Positions 29,601-43,690 of a DNA stretch of 64,000 nucleotides are shown here, piece after piece (positions within the stretch are counted from its first letter, which is position 1; each line of letters begins with the position of its first letter). Below the pieces are notes generated by a model. That model was not told the origin of the DNA, made no database searches, and saw only the letters and a program-made list of their open reading frames with translations. Source of the DNA: Glandiceps talaboti (taxonomy: Eukaryota > Hemichordata > Enteropneusta > Spengelidae); assembly GCF_964340395.1 (NCBI RefSeq), contig NC_135550.1:14042408-14106407 (forward strand), given 5' to 3'. The position numbers were made by a program, and so were the translations under genes.

Positions 29601-32600
29601 TTATGACTTGATTTCTTTATTTACCTCTATTTCCTTCATTTAGTGTCATTTATTTGTTAATTTTGTTGTTCTGGTAGTGAGCACCTCTTCCTGCATTTTA
29701 CCTACTAGTACTAATATAGGATAATGGTAAGAATTACTGTTCAAATCTCACATGCTAAATGGCCGTTTCCTTTTACAGAAACATGTGAACAAATATGAAC
29801 AAAACTGAGAAAAACAAAGAGAATTGTCAAATTGTGTCTAAAGTAGGATGTTTTTTTGATAATGATCAAATCGACATTGTCTATCTTTGCTTAATATCCT
29901 ACATCATAAGGCTAAGTCAACTTGACATGCCGGCAGGGAAGGGGGGAAGGGGAGAATGTCCAACAAAAAGCTTGAAACACTCATACCAGCATTAAAATGA
30001 AACACAACGTGGCACGATGGAATCAAAATGAACGTCTGGTCCATTTCATAACAAACACAAACCTTCTGGGCGTGCATACATGCACCACCATTTTCATATT
30101 CATGTGGTGTCATTCAAGAAGACTAAATCCAGTCAAATTTATAGAGAAAAATTTAAACAACAAATTAACCGCTTTGATTTTGGCATGACTACAAAATTCT
30201 CGATCTACACGTCTGACTGTGTTTGTAGTAGATTCTAAACAATCACTTAAAAGTTAAATTAAGGTGTTATTTGCAAAAACCCCTCTGTTTTGGGAGGAGA
30301 TGTTCAAATTACTATTTATGCTCTCTGAATACAAGATCATGACTCGTACCTCTTTTGTTTGGGGTATGTTCAAAATGTTATGCTTTTATCGTTAATAGGA
30401 ACAAAACTGCTGCAGTGTTATGCAGTTAAAAACTACCAGCGTTCCCATGTCATTTTCGCTGAGGTTCCTCACCAAAATTATGGAAACGACACCAGTTTTA
30501 CCATATTTCCCCTTTCAGTTACCAGGGTTTCCCAACCTTTACCAAAAACACCGGACTACTACCATGTCATATTCAGCAAAACATTCCTACTTCCCCTATA
30601 GAAACTATTCAAATTAAAACAAGTAGTGATTTTGTTTAAAACCATATAAGACGCAATTTAAACAAGAGATTTATCATCTCCACATACCGGAATATCAATC
30701 CCTGTTTTAATCCACCAATACTGACACTGATCTGACTTTCCTAGATTTCCACCTCCTTCGTCATTCCGATTTATTAAAATTTATGTTGGAAAACATTGGA
30801 AAACCTGTCACCTTTCAGCTGCATATGAAATCAGACGGGTAGATTAATGTAGCAATGTGGTTAAGGAGGTCTTAACAGAAAGAATCCACCCAGAAAAAAA
30901 ATGCATGATGACAAATTAAAAGTCTAACGTTTTAACATGAAGTGACAACTGCGAAGGTTTCTAATACCGTATTTAATGTCATATGCGTATATGTACCATG
31001 ATCTAATTGACAATTCTAATCATAACAGACAGGTTAGATGTCTATAACATATTTTACACCGTCTTATTTTTTCATGCTTATAATTCCATAAACTTTACAA
31101 ATAGCTGTGGCTGCAGCTGACATTACCTCTCATTATTCCTTGTTGTAAGACATTAGGACAAATAAATAGCGATAACTATAAATATCCCTAGGCCATTTTT
31201 AAACATTTGTAAATATCACTGAAATAAGACTCCAGTCTGGGATCCCAACATGTTTACCTTACATGAGGATAGGGAAGTTTATGCATTTTTAAATACTCAG
31301 CCCACATCTGTCTCTGAATGTAATATTTTAGCCACTTCATCCTCTGGTTCACATCATAATACATCCTGTCCAGCCATCCTGTTTGTACAGCCTGGTCTGA
31401 ACCACTGTATCGAGGGGTCAACCTTGATAACACCACAGAGTCAGCGCTTCATTGAAATAACAAAAACCATTGATGTGACGTGGAAGAACACTCCTCCATA
31501 GACTAATTAGGTCTCAAAGTACTGGCAGACTCTCAAGTGCAAACCATCAATCACAAATTTGAAAAGAAACTGCACGTCTATTTAAAAGTTTACTGAATTG
31601 TCCACACTTGAACACTGACATGTATACACCATACGCGCCATTATAAAACAAAGTAATTGTTGAACATCTGATGAGAGCAATGATCGCTGACTGACATTTA
31701 ACAAGTGTGGACCAACAGTGGTAGAGCTTTCCTTGGAAGAAACTAGCCAGATAACACCAAACTGAGTGACCAATTAACATCACTAGAGCTCTCACCTTGT
31801 CTGGCATTGTAACATCATTTAAGCTACACTGTGATGCTGCTGATAGACCGAATGTTGACAATCACGAGGTCAATCCTAAAGCAGTTATTACTGCCTACTT
31901 GATAAACTAGCTACAGTCAGCTCAAAATGTAACACTTGAGATACGCAATGGGAAGCATTTAAACATTAGCTATAAAACAGTATGCGGGTGTGGATAGCAA
32001 ATTTATTGGGTTTAATATTAAGTTCTGATTGCAAAGTTGAAGTGAAGGGCATATTTGTATGTAGTCACTGGTTAGACAGTATAGCACACAAACAGTTTTA
32101 AGTGAAGCTTGCTAACCAGCTTCTATTAAGCAGGTAGACCTAGACAAATACGTATGTATGGTGATGTTAACAAACACACTGCATAAAAATAATGAGCTAG
32201 GTTGCACTACAATACTAGATTCAAATAACCGAAAAACTATCCAAGTGGTATCTACAGACCATCTGGACAGTATCCCCAAAACTATGTGATACTGTACACT
32301 GCATAAATGGACAGACTAGGGAACTGTTACGCTAAATGAATGAACTTGGCAGGGAAACAGCAGAGGATATAACTCCTAACACACGATGGAACACTGCTGA
32401 ACAAGTTAAGCACAATAGATCACAGAAAGACCTGGCACGTAATGGTATTTTACAGTAAAGCAATGTATGACACTAAATGGAAACACCATGGATACCGCAT
32501 GAACTTTGAGCTCTGATGGCTTTAAATCATTTACATATCGCTCCACATGGACACAACATGCGATGCAAAATACTTAATTGTTTATTTGAACATACAGATG

Positions 32601-33403
32601 TAATGTACTTGAAAACAACCACACAACTCTGTATAGGCATACAGTCCAAAACAAAATGGGTATCAAGTAAGACGAACGATCGTTAAAAATGACAAAATCT
32701 AACATGGATGATGAACTATTACTAAACCAGAACAACCTTTTGCCAATAGAAAAACATGAAATGTTGTATCTAAGTGTTGAAGTAACGGGACCTGTAATTC
32801 TTGGGTCATGAGTTCCAGATCCGGCTTCCTTCCTAACATGTGCAAGCTGACATTAATATGACATTTCAGATGGCTTTATACTAGGGGTGCTGACTAGTCT
32901 CCCACATATCACATCATCACAACATACCCACAGTCATGCTCTCCGCCATTAAAATAAATAATGGAATCGAGACATTTTAGATAAGTAATGACATTTTGGT
33001 GCTTTGTTTGAAAACTGTCTGCATGAGGTATCACTTCGATGCCTAGCTTGCTTCCGTCTCCCCATCAATCTAAAATCTTTGCTTTCTAACATTCACATTT
33101 GTAAGTGATCTATATCAAATTAACTTGGTGAGAGTAAAGTTTTAGAAGTTTACATATAATGAAACTGTGCAGTGTGTATTTGCAAGGGCTTGAAATGCAA
33201 TGGTACACATACTATAGTTGACCCCAGAGTGAAAAGTAATTTATTGGATACTGTGTGTCCTAGAACTAGATCAGGCCAACATCTTGCCTTCTCACAACCA
33301 CAAAACTCAAATCAGTGAATCATATATATATATATATATAAACTATTGCGCTCTGCCACTGTGGTATAGAGCACTGTCTTAGCAGATTGATACTCACCGA
33401 GTT

Positions 33404-33538
<135 letters not shown>

Positions 33539-34189
33539 CCAAATCGCAGGAATGTCTAGTAGTTTCTTTCACTTTATTTGCATGCATACAATACCTCAAC
33601 AACTAAAATCTCTAATCTTACAAACATCAATGTACCTTACCCCTCCATTTTTCTAGTCATGAAAAACAGCATTATACAAGTAATTTTGACAACTCGATCA
33701 AAAGGGAGGCCTTGGCCTAGATATTTCAACTTGTCCATTGCTTATAATACCCAGAAGTCTCAACTTCCTGTTTATAAGTGTTTAGGTTGGGTTTCTGTTT
33801 GACCACCTATTCCGATTAAAAATATCGAGAACTTGTTCATTTCATCAAAACCGTCTCACAATAAATTTATCTGTGAAGTACATGTACAGTTCTAATGTTA
33901 ATTTAGCCGGCAACATATGAAACTATGGTGTAACGGTGTAAAACTTAAATCATGCTACAGCTTACAGGAACTGGTCAGCTCAAATGATATTAGGTCAACT
34001 CAACTGTTGGGAAATTACGTTTACTAAACAACAACACAGAAAATTCGCCTCGATTTGGCTGTATGGCCTCGTCATGATTTCAGGTTTGTTTGAATGTGAA
34101 CTGGTGATAAACTTCGTCATTTAAAAACTAGAAACAATATATGGAACTTGTAGCTGAAGACAATCATTGACAAAAATCACTCACTCTGA

Positions 34190-34560
34190 ACGACTCTGGT
34201 ACTGCTTGTTGTAATTCTGAGTTCCACTCCAAAGACTTGCTTATTTACGAGAAACGGGCGAATACAATTCCGCGGCACCAGCGAGAACGCACCTTCAAGG
34301 CTTCAGTACACATACATCGTAATATCCTGTGTAATTACATCGTGGTTACAAATACGAATTATCCTAAGCGTCTGTTTTGGAAGTCCGTAAAGTAACCTGG
34401 CTGTATTTCGACAACGAAAAGAAGTGAACTAGGTTTCTGTTATGTACGTACGCGTACCAGAGAAGGTCAACCCGCCGATATCTTGGCCGACGATTGAACG
34501 ATCACCTCTCATGATAAGCATTTAGGGTGACCCCAAAGTACACGAGCGACCTCAGCGTTG
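34190..34560 (-). promoter_or_regulatory. CpG-dense patch, candidate promoter / first noncoding exon of the 2DBD-NR gene
   Basis: By hand count, 34261-34560 has 22 CpG in 300 bases, against 2 in 20041-20640. It lies upstream of the splice acceptor at 24331 on the transcribed strand and near the point where gene-body CpG depletion ends. On the minus strand CTTGAAG|GTGCGT gives a good donor with exon end 34293, which could close a noncoding first exon. No TATA box or initiator is claimed. The assignment is inference from composition and position. Confidence 0.35.
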
Positions 34561-37500
34561 AGCTTACACTATCTTGTCCCTTGTCTAATATCGAGGTCAA
34601 CTGTCAAAAACCTGTGAGTCATGCTCTACCAGACGCCAGCTACACCTTGACAATACGTAAACTACCAAAGGAAAGCCGTTGGAAGAAAACAAAAATTATG
34701 CAATCTCTGGGACGGGAGTGAAGTTGCACACGTGCACACAGGATTATTGAGTCGAAACCAACCTGGGTCAAGGGGTGGATATATTGTGATAACCCGACCA
34801 CGATATCACTCTCCAGTCAAAAGAAACGGCAATGTTGGAAGGCAATATAGTCCCACTGTCAAATAAAATGTACCTGTGACATCATACAAAAGAAGAGAAT
34901 ACGAGTATCGCGGTCTATCACATATCACCCAATTATATGACACTGTGCGCACGTAGCCTTATGATGATACAGCGGGGGTACCCCACACTTTCCCTTTGGC
35001 AAGACCCGTAGTAGCATATACCCATGTCGACTTCGACGAAGAGCTTTAGTGAACCACTGACTTGCTGTGAAACAAACCAGGAAAAACCCCCAAAATAAAA
35101 CACGCTTCTCCGACAACTATATACCACTGATAAAGGTTTGACTCTCTTAGTATATAAGTTTATATGGGCAAAAAAGGAAACGTTTCAGTAAAAATGTTGT
35201 TGCTCGGCAGGGACTATAATTTATAAAAACCATGAAAAAGTTACAGTATCCTTGACCCCCACTTTCGCGCGTATCTATAATATCAAATGAAAGCACACAC
35301 ACTATACCACAAACGATGCTTCTACAATTAAACACGAAGTCAGACGACTTTGAACAACATCATAAACTCGAGAAAAACCGTACACCATTCTTACCTAATA
35401 CTCAACAGCTATTGTCATGATGGCCCATTCGGAAGTCTAGATGTGCGGAGAAGTAACGAATTTTGACGAATGGCACGATAGATATACATGCATTTACTGC
35501 CTGGTATGGCGATAGATATTTGCATATGGCTCAACCGATTGTTATAAACAAACGGAGCGAAGGTCGTACAATAAATCAACGTCACCCAGAAATATGCGAC
35601 TCACTATTTTAACTATTATAATTTCAGTAATTATAGACGCAACTAAAAAGGTAATTTATTTCGATCTACGCAGGGTTTCATTTTTTAAATTGGCCAAATA
35701 CTATCAAGGATGTGTTTTTTGATGATTGTCCATGTGGTCCTAGTGGCAATTGACAAGGCAGTAGACCATATATGTATACCATATATTGAAAACATATTTA
35801 CCAAAGAAAAGTCATGCAAAAAGAAAAGAGAGTCCAACCATCTATGGTGATGAGTAATGAAATTGTTTTAATTTGGGTGTGGTCTCAACACAGAGCCCCT
35901 CCCCCCTGCAGATGTGCAAATATGACAACATTTGAACGTGTGCACGTATACACTCTTCGTTTTAGGGCCGCTATGTCTAGCCAATCACCATAGAGATGTG
36001 AACTACTGTTCTTTTCTACTTAGACATGATAAACAAAGGTGAAAGAGAAAACATATATTAAGGTTGCCAGTCAGATACTTGCTTTGCTGTGGTTTTTACC
36101 AGTAAAATGATATCAGAATCGTTAAGGTTTTATTAACTGTTGTTGTGGTGGTAATCGTGTAATATCGGGGTTAAAGTTAACAGTTGTACTGGCACATTTT
36201 TTTTTACTGTGTATAAGTAATGACATAATGAAACTCGGATCGAACTTGAAGTAAAAAAAAGTCAGATTGGTAATGTTAGTTAAAATACAAATTGTCCTTA
36301 TTGTCACTGCTGAAGAGGAACATGAATTAAAAAAAATAAATATAAACATGGTTGATGTCGAGATCTGTTTCAAAGTTGCACATTCGAAACTTAAGTTCTG
36401 GTTGGTACACTACGAATGTGGCCCGGTCATTTTCATGACATGATAGAGTTAAGACACACTAAGTGGTTTACAATGAATTCTGACATTGTTTTGGTCAATA
36501 TCATGTTTTGTTCTGTCACCATTGGCATTGCTTCAAATCACACATTTGTCAACTGACTTCAATCCTACAAAGTGAATCCCCAAAGTCGAATTTCATTTCT
36601 CAGAAATCCCATTCGTCAACCAAAAGCAGGTGGTTGGGTTGATGTCTAAGGTCATATGTTCTTGTACTGTACTCCAGAGATTTAAAAACCGTCGTCGCAT
36701 ATGGCCCTAAACTCTATTTCTTTGTCAACACATGCATTTGTCCATTAGTACGGGATTGTTCTAGCCCGCATACGGCCCAGGAAGCAAAACACGTCGTAGT
36801 CACTTTCACCTGCTGTTCGCCAGGATTTATTAAACGCTACACGGTTGAATTTATAGTCCACTGTGTACATTGCAATACACTTACACAAGATAAATGGCAA
36901 GCTAGGGGCCATGCATGCGTAAATCTTGCCATTTTCTTAAAAATTTATCGTTCAAAAGTTTTTAAATTTAAGGCCTTAGTGACAAAAATAGATGTTTCTT
37001 TTATGAGTAAATTTGACCCATTTCAATAACGCTATGAGGAACAGTTATAAATTATGCATGAGTCGATCCTAAATTTTGGCGGGATTGCCACTTCCAACAC
37101 AGGAATGGAAACACCAGGAATGGGCTCAAACTAGACGTCAGAACGAAAGCAAGTAACATTGACACATGGAAACGTGGAACTGATTAGCAGAAGGGAGAAA
37201 AGACACACAGATTCGCAATTGTGAGTACAACTGTGTCTTAACGACAAGATATCCGAATAACTTGAAGGAATAGCACTTTCGTTGTCTGAGTTTTCGCCTT
37301 CAGCAGCACTTAGTAAAACATACTTAACAGTATGGCTTCAAATGATACAACTCACCAATAAAAAAACCGCTAGCAATTTAAGCCGTTTCAATGACAAACA
37401 CCACATTAATCAAGGGTTAGTTCCTTTCTCTCGACAGAAAACGAATGTAGCCCACTGCATGCATGGGACAACAATGTCCACTCCCCAAGAGAGCCACACG

Positions 37501-40500
37501 GTCTTACTGTTGCCATTTGGTCGTTATTCTTATGTTAACTTTCGTATCTCGTGTTGGCTTGGCTTTTTACCTTATAAAAGCACATGAAATATATCTAGGT
37601 GACGTCTTCTTGGTGTATAAGACCTGTTTTAAAGATGTTTTCAATTTAATTTTCGCCTACTGTATACTGTTAAGTGTAGGTTTCGGAGTAGAAGTGAAAT
37701 AAACATTCAAACATTAGTTTTTTTTGAAAAGACACATAATAGATTGAGGGAAAAAGGGGGTGTGCCCGAGTGAAAAGATGGACGGATGTTTACATCCATG
37801 GATGGACGGACATAGGTTGGCGAAACAGATAGGAAATGAACATATTTAGTATCGATTCCATTTGTTTTAAGACTGGACTACCCCCCCCCCCCCCCAAGCA
37901 CAGAGAAGGAGGTCTAGAAATCACGAGAAACCTTCACTTGGGAATGACATCACGACAACCATCAACTCACCTTGACAATAAATGAAGACTTTTCTATCAT
38001 GTTTGTACCAACTACAATGTATGCGATCAATATTATGTGGGTCATAATGATTAATCACATTCAGCAGTCGATACTAATCCCCCTCGATACTTTGATCGCC
38101 AAGATGATCTTGTGAATTAAAATTTAACTTTAAACTAGTAATTTTTACGTCACTTCAACAACGCTAGCTCAGTAGTGATTTGTCCAAAAAGTAGTACATT
38201 CCTTTTCATGGTAACAACGTTGTAATACGTAGGGATAAACTATAAACAGTCAGACAACAATAATACAGACAATGTATAAATTGTAGGTGTAGGTGTGTGT
38301 AGTTACAACACAACATTGTTCTATCGCAACCTCTTTCTCAATTCTAGCTATAGCCAAATGGCGGTTTGTTACCACATGTTTTTGAACGAAATGTCGTGAA
38401 TCTCACAAACTATTTTTTTTTTAAATTGTTTTTGACTATTGGAATAAAGACCTTGACCCAGTAAATGACAGTAGTATGACGCATCCTATATACACGTTAC
38501 ATCGTGTGTACACTAGACTTACCGGTTGTACCAGAGTACAGATGTAGGACAGTTTCTTTTTCCATTCACTACTCCCTATTAGAACAGTGTGACAGTTTTA
38601 ACTTAATATCTGATTAACTAGTACAACAGCACAGGATATATCTTTTTTTTTAAAACTGGGTTTGTAGGTTGCATTTTCTGACAAAGACAATTTATTCCCT
38701 TGGTTTGAACACGTGACGCTCGACCTCATTTGCGAGCACACAGTAAATTTCATCGACTGTGTGTACATTTCTACGAACACACTGTCTGTGTTCAATATAT
38801 ATCATAGCAAACGTGTCCGTAATATGGTAACAAGAATTTCTGTACTCTTTCAAATGTAAAAAATCAGACATTAAAACGCATAACAGTGAAATACACATGT
38901 ATTGGTGAAATGTAAGTAGGAGTCCCCTGACGAATCGCAGTTGTGTTGACGCCATGTTTGTCTTGCAAAAGCAGCGTTCTCGATGACGAGTACAGCATAT
39001 ATAGAATGGTGTGTATTTATCGATATTTCTCATTTCGGTCAAAATTTAGATAACATACGAAAAGCATGAATTTGTTTACTATTATATTGACCAGGATAAA
39101 AATATACGATATAAATTCTTTAAAAAAAATACTTCTCAATATATGTGTACACAATTCATCTGATGAACGTCATGGTAACATATTAAGGACGTTGAGAGAA
39201 CCGCAACTGTTAATTATTTGTAAATTGTGCATGTCGAATCCGTCTACATTGAGTATATGCAATTCCTAGACTAAATAAAAAAAGAACATTATTTATATAA
39301 TAATAATAAAAAACATAAATGTAGACTTCAAAACTGTCCGGATCGAGAATACAGTGTGTTTTTGAAGTGAAAATGACATTGCATGCATCGCCGTACACTT
39401 CATCTTCAACACGTACGTAGACTGCCAGTCCACAAGACTAGCCCTTATGCACAACATTAACACTTTAGTTAAAATATTCATTGTTTCATGAATACTGCAG
39501 TAAAAATAAAAGAACATGCCAGGTAATTTAACAAATAGAACTAGTGTTCAAATAAAACAGGTATTGTAACAACAAGCGTACAAGCGATAGCAGATTCTTC
39601 AGTGATCTTCAGTTGGCGATAATCTCCTCTTGTACGTAGTATGCGTGACGGTGCGTTCTTGTCTGCACTGAGAGCGATGGATCATTGATCGAAGTAAGTC
39701 GTGGCATGGCAGTCGTCGTCTGTCATTCTTGCCTCCCTCCGTGTGGATTTTGGCGGTCAATTTCTTTTAGTGGATTGCAGGTTCTTCTGTTTCATAATTA
39801 TAATATTTTAGAGTTAAAAAATAACCCAATTCAGAACGACATGCCGCCGAATTCGTTACAATTACAACGCTATCTCGGAAACGACTGCAGCCAGTCTGCT
39901 ATCCCTGCTTCCCTGCTGACGGTTCGCCTATACACACTAGTGATTGTGCACGGTACGGCCGTAAAATCCCACCAACGCACACTGCGTATCGTCGCCTTCG
40001 TAAATCATTGTTTTATACACATAGTGCTGTCGGCATTACATTTAACACTTTAGTTTGCTTTTATCTGTGACCGTAATTAAGACTTCATCGTCTAAATTAT
40101 CCAATTAGAAATTTTATGACCACTCGTAAAGTCTACGTCTGTACAGGTAAATACACAGGCTCAGAAGGCTCGTAATTTTCACCAGACAGGCGGGTTACAA
40201 CGTAGCTAAGCGCATTGTGGACGCTCTCCTCTATGCATTTACATGTAAAGCCGTCACCACAGCTACGTACTATACCAAGGAGGGCAAGAAAGCCGAATAA
40301 CTTGTGTACCAGTCAAAATATTGAGTGCTGTTGACATTGTACTAATTTCCTTAATGACTGGAAAATAAGTTTGACAAATGGATCTTCTATATTGACAACA
40401 TGTTGACCGGACGACTGTATTTTCCACATATGTTGACTAGGACCGCAAAAGCTATCCACCGAGTTTACTACGGACCTGATATCTACAGTCGAACATTGTG

Positions 40501-41716
40501 TATATGGAGTAGATCATTTCTTGTTAAAATGTTCGTTTGAACAATATAAAAAAGGTGCATCGATTCAAGTGGGCTAAATTAATGGGTTGCGTGGAGCTTC
40601 TTTTACAGCGTACAAACACGGTAGGTCGACAAATGAAATATTAAAACAATGTAACGACGCCAATTTATGTTGCAAGCTCGGAAATGATTTTATATCGACC
40701 CTGGACGGGGAAGATAGCGTAGGCTGAAATTTTGGCTGTTTGTGAACAATGGATTAACCAACAACTTTGAATTCGGCATGGTGCGATATTGTGTAAAAAA
40801 GCTACAAATAGAAGGATGATGTATAACGGCACAAGTACGCTGACAAAGCAGAGTCACATCCATATTACTTGTACTGTATTGTGCACTGCAAAGTTTTATC
40901 AACATACACATACACTAGTCTGTGTCAATGTATAGCATAATGGGGCTTTAACTGAACACAGTAAGTATAAACTAAATATTGTATTTCGCAGAAGATATTT
41001 TTTTAGCTAAACATATATATCACACATTTGTTTTCATTTTACCTATAAGTGGTTAACATGCAGACTGTACTGGCATGCGATAAAAAATTAACATTGACTG
41101 GAATGTATAGTTACTGTAGTATTACACATATAAGTATTCAAGTAAGGAACACAGGCATTTAATGATTGCGACCGCTCCAATCGCCAGGGGAATCTACATG
41201 AAAATTAACGTGTCGCCGATGTACGTTTCAACACCTCTCAAGAAAGTGAAAACGGATTAATCACAATTAAAGAACAAAATAAACAAATCATAGATCGTTC
41301 ATGATACGAGGACCAAAGTGACTAAACCCGGCTTATCTGCTACGATTTGCTGGAAAAAAAGTAAATACATTCTAGACAAATAAACGTGACTGTTGCACAC
41401 AATCCACACCACCCTGTTGCCTTACCTTCACCAATGATGATAATATTGATTGCTGACTCACGTGCATGGACGTCATCGAAAGTTGAAGTCTCGTTCTCAA
41501 AGCGAGACAATCATACCACTTTGACATCATTAGCATACCCCCTCAGGTATGCGATCTGTTTCATTCTATCACTTTCTCTACACACGTGATCTTTTTTTCC
41601 ACCTAAATTAAATTAGATTTATTACAATGCTAATTCAACTACTTTAATGAAAAAAAATCTGCCTTCAACGAATCGCCAAACGGGTTGTGTATGCTGTTAT
41701 TTTTTTACTTGTAGTT

Positions 41717-41824
41717 TTCATTCATTCATTCATTCATTCATTCATTCATTCATTCATTCATTCATTCATTCATTCATTCATTCATTCATTCATTCATTCA
41801 TTCATTCATTCATTCATTCATTCA
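41717..41824. repeat. (ATTC)n microsatellite
   Basis: About 27 pure tetranucleotide copies. Confidence 0.98.
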
Positions 41825-43273
41825 ATCAATGTTGGTTTGTATAGTATCCCATCGTTATGATCATGTATCTTACAGCAGCACTGCAATGTGCTAATCACAC
41901 AACATATGTTGTATAACTTGAAAGCCGCAGTATTTGAGAGAATCATGCCATCAAATACAAAAACTTAAAAAAACGCACAAGAGACCCTCTACTCGCTCTC
42001 TTTTTTAGAACGACACACCAAAAAGAAGACATTCACCACATATAGGTGAGAACGGAGGTTGGCCTGTACCATCTTTCAATAATAGGTGTACCTGCAATTT
42101 GATTTATCATTCTAAATAACTAGCGTTTTCTACGTATCGACCTTTCACATCGTGGGCCATAATTCCATACCTGATAAATTCCTTGACTCAACGGCAGTGT
42201 GATAATTGTCAAGAAAAAGATGACCAATGAATATTAAGTAATCAATTACCCTGCCTGTCTGTCTGTCTGTCTGTATGCCTGTCAGACAACAAGTCATTTA
42301 GCATTCCTGTTTGGATGACGTAGTCTTCTAACTCGGAGGCTTTACTTAATCACCAATAATACTATTTGACCTTAGTGAACTCGACGAGTGTACGTGTCGT
42401 CAGACGTAGAAAACGAAATTGTATAAAAGTCGACTTCTTTTCCTTCTACTTTATCGATGAAAAAAACCCAGCACATGTATCTTTTAAAGATTGGCAAAAA
42501 TTTAATGTTTGTGGATACAGGCATTAAAAGAAGATGGTGATGTATAAATGTATGCGAAAGTGTCCTTAAATGAAAAACATTGTCTTTTTTGCAGACGATA
42601 TAACAAATTCAAAACAAGATAATGGGGTAAATTTAGAATCAATTTAGGTTAGCTGAGTGGGGCGTTTCCTATCTCTGATAATACTAAGTATTGTGAAAGT
42701 AATGAGATTGACGCTAATTTAGAATTTTTAGTCATTTCATTAATGGTGATTTCATCCGTACTCCATTAATGGGCACAACAGGTAGTAAATGTGATGCTTT
42801 TATACACACACACAAACACACACACAAAGCACTTTAGATAATGTAGTATACCCCATATAGATTCTCATTATTACAGGAAGAATACCAACAGATGTTTTAA
42901 CATAAGAATACAGACTACTAAGAGAACACGCGCTACATCATCAAGAATATCATACCCTGTCAAAAAATTGTTTTTAACGCGTCATCTAAATTACGCTGCA
43001 ATATTTCTTACAATTACAGACCTGATGATGTTCTGCTAACAGGGCGAAATCTAGTCAGATCTTTTGGCAATCCTTTGAGTTGAGTTTTTTTGAGACCATC
43101 CAGTTCTCATTAATTTAGTGTTTTTATTTTCTTATAAGTTTTGAGTAAGTTTTCTTCTCTAACACGTTCTTAAGCTTTCATGCAAAGTGATGCGAGAGTC
43201 GAACAAAAAACTACCGAAATTCCTATAACGCTAGGTGATCACTACTGCCGTTATTAGCATCATGGTACGCGTT

Positions 43274-43276
43274 TGG

Positions 43277-43324
<48 letters not shown>
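43274..43324. repeat. (GTT)n microsatellite next to MITE copy 4
   Basis: About 16 GTT copies ending 20 bases before the MITE's left arm. Confidence 0.97.
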
Positions 43325-43342
43325 CTGTTTTGAGGATACGTT

Positions 43343-43690
43343 ACAGTAGCCATGTAGATGACAAGTTGAGATTTATTTTCGATTTTTAATTCATAAAACA
43401 ACTATACTTTGTTTTCCCAGGTGAAGAAAATAATGTGAAACAACATATACTAAGTCCATGTTTGTAACTCAATAAATTGCCAAAAATTAAAAAAAAAATT
43501 AGTGTAAAATGTTTGTTATTGTACGTATAATAACAAACTTTTCAGACACTTTCTTAAGGGCTAGCTTTTTGAAGTTTGTTGAGTTGCAGATATGTACGTT
43601 TCACATAATTTTTTCCAAGTTGGAAACACAGTAAAGTTGTTTTAAGAATTTAAAAAAATCCAAAATAAACCACAATTTTTATCATCCTTT
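43343..43690. mobile_element. Foldback MITE, copy 4 (upstream region)
   Basis: The left arm has TTACAGTAGCCATGTAGATG, ATTTATTTTCGATTTTTAAT, then AAAACAACT. The right arm mirrors it with AGTTGTTTTAAGAATTT and ATCCAAAATAAACC. Internal AATAACAAACTTTT and its mirror are shared with the other copies. Confidence 0.75.

Noticed and set aside
33341-33400. tRNA-like GTGGTATAGAGCACTG between the TA arrays
   Set aside because: No B-box follows, because the TA array begins there. No clover-leaf can be drawn.
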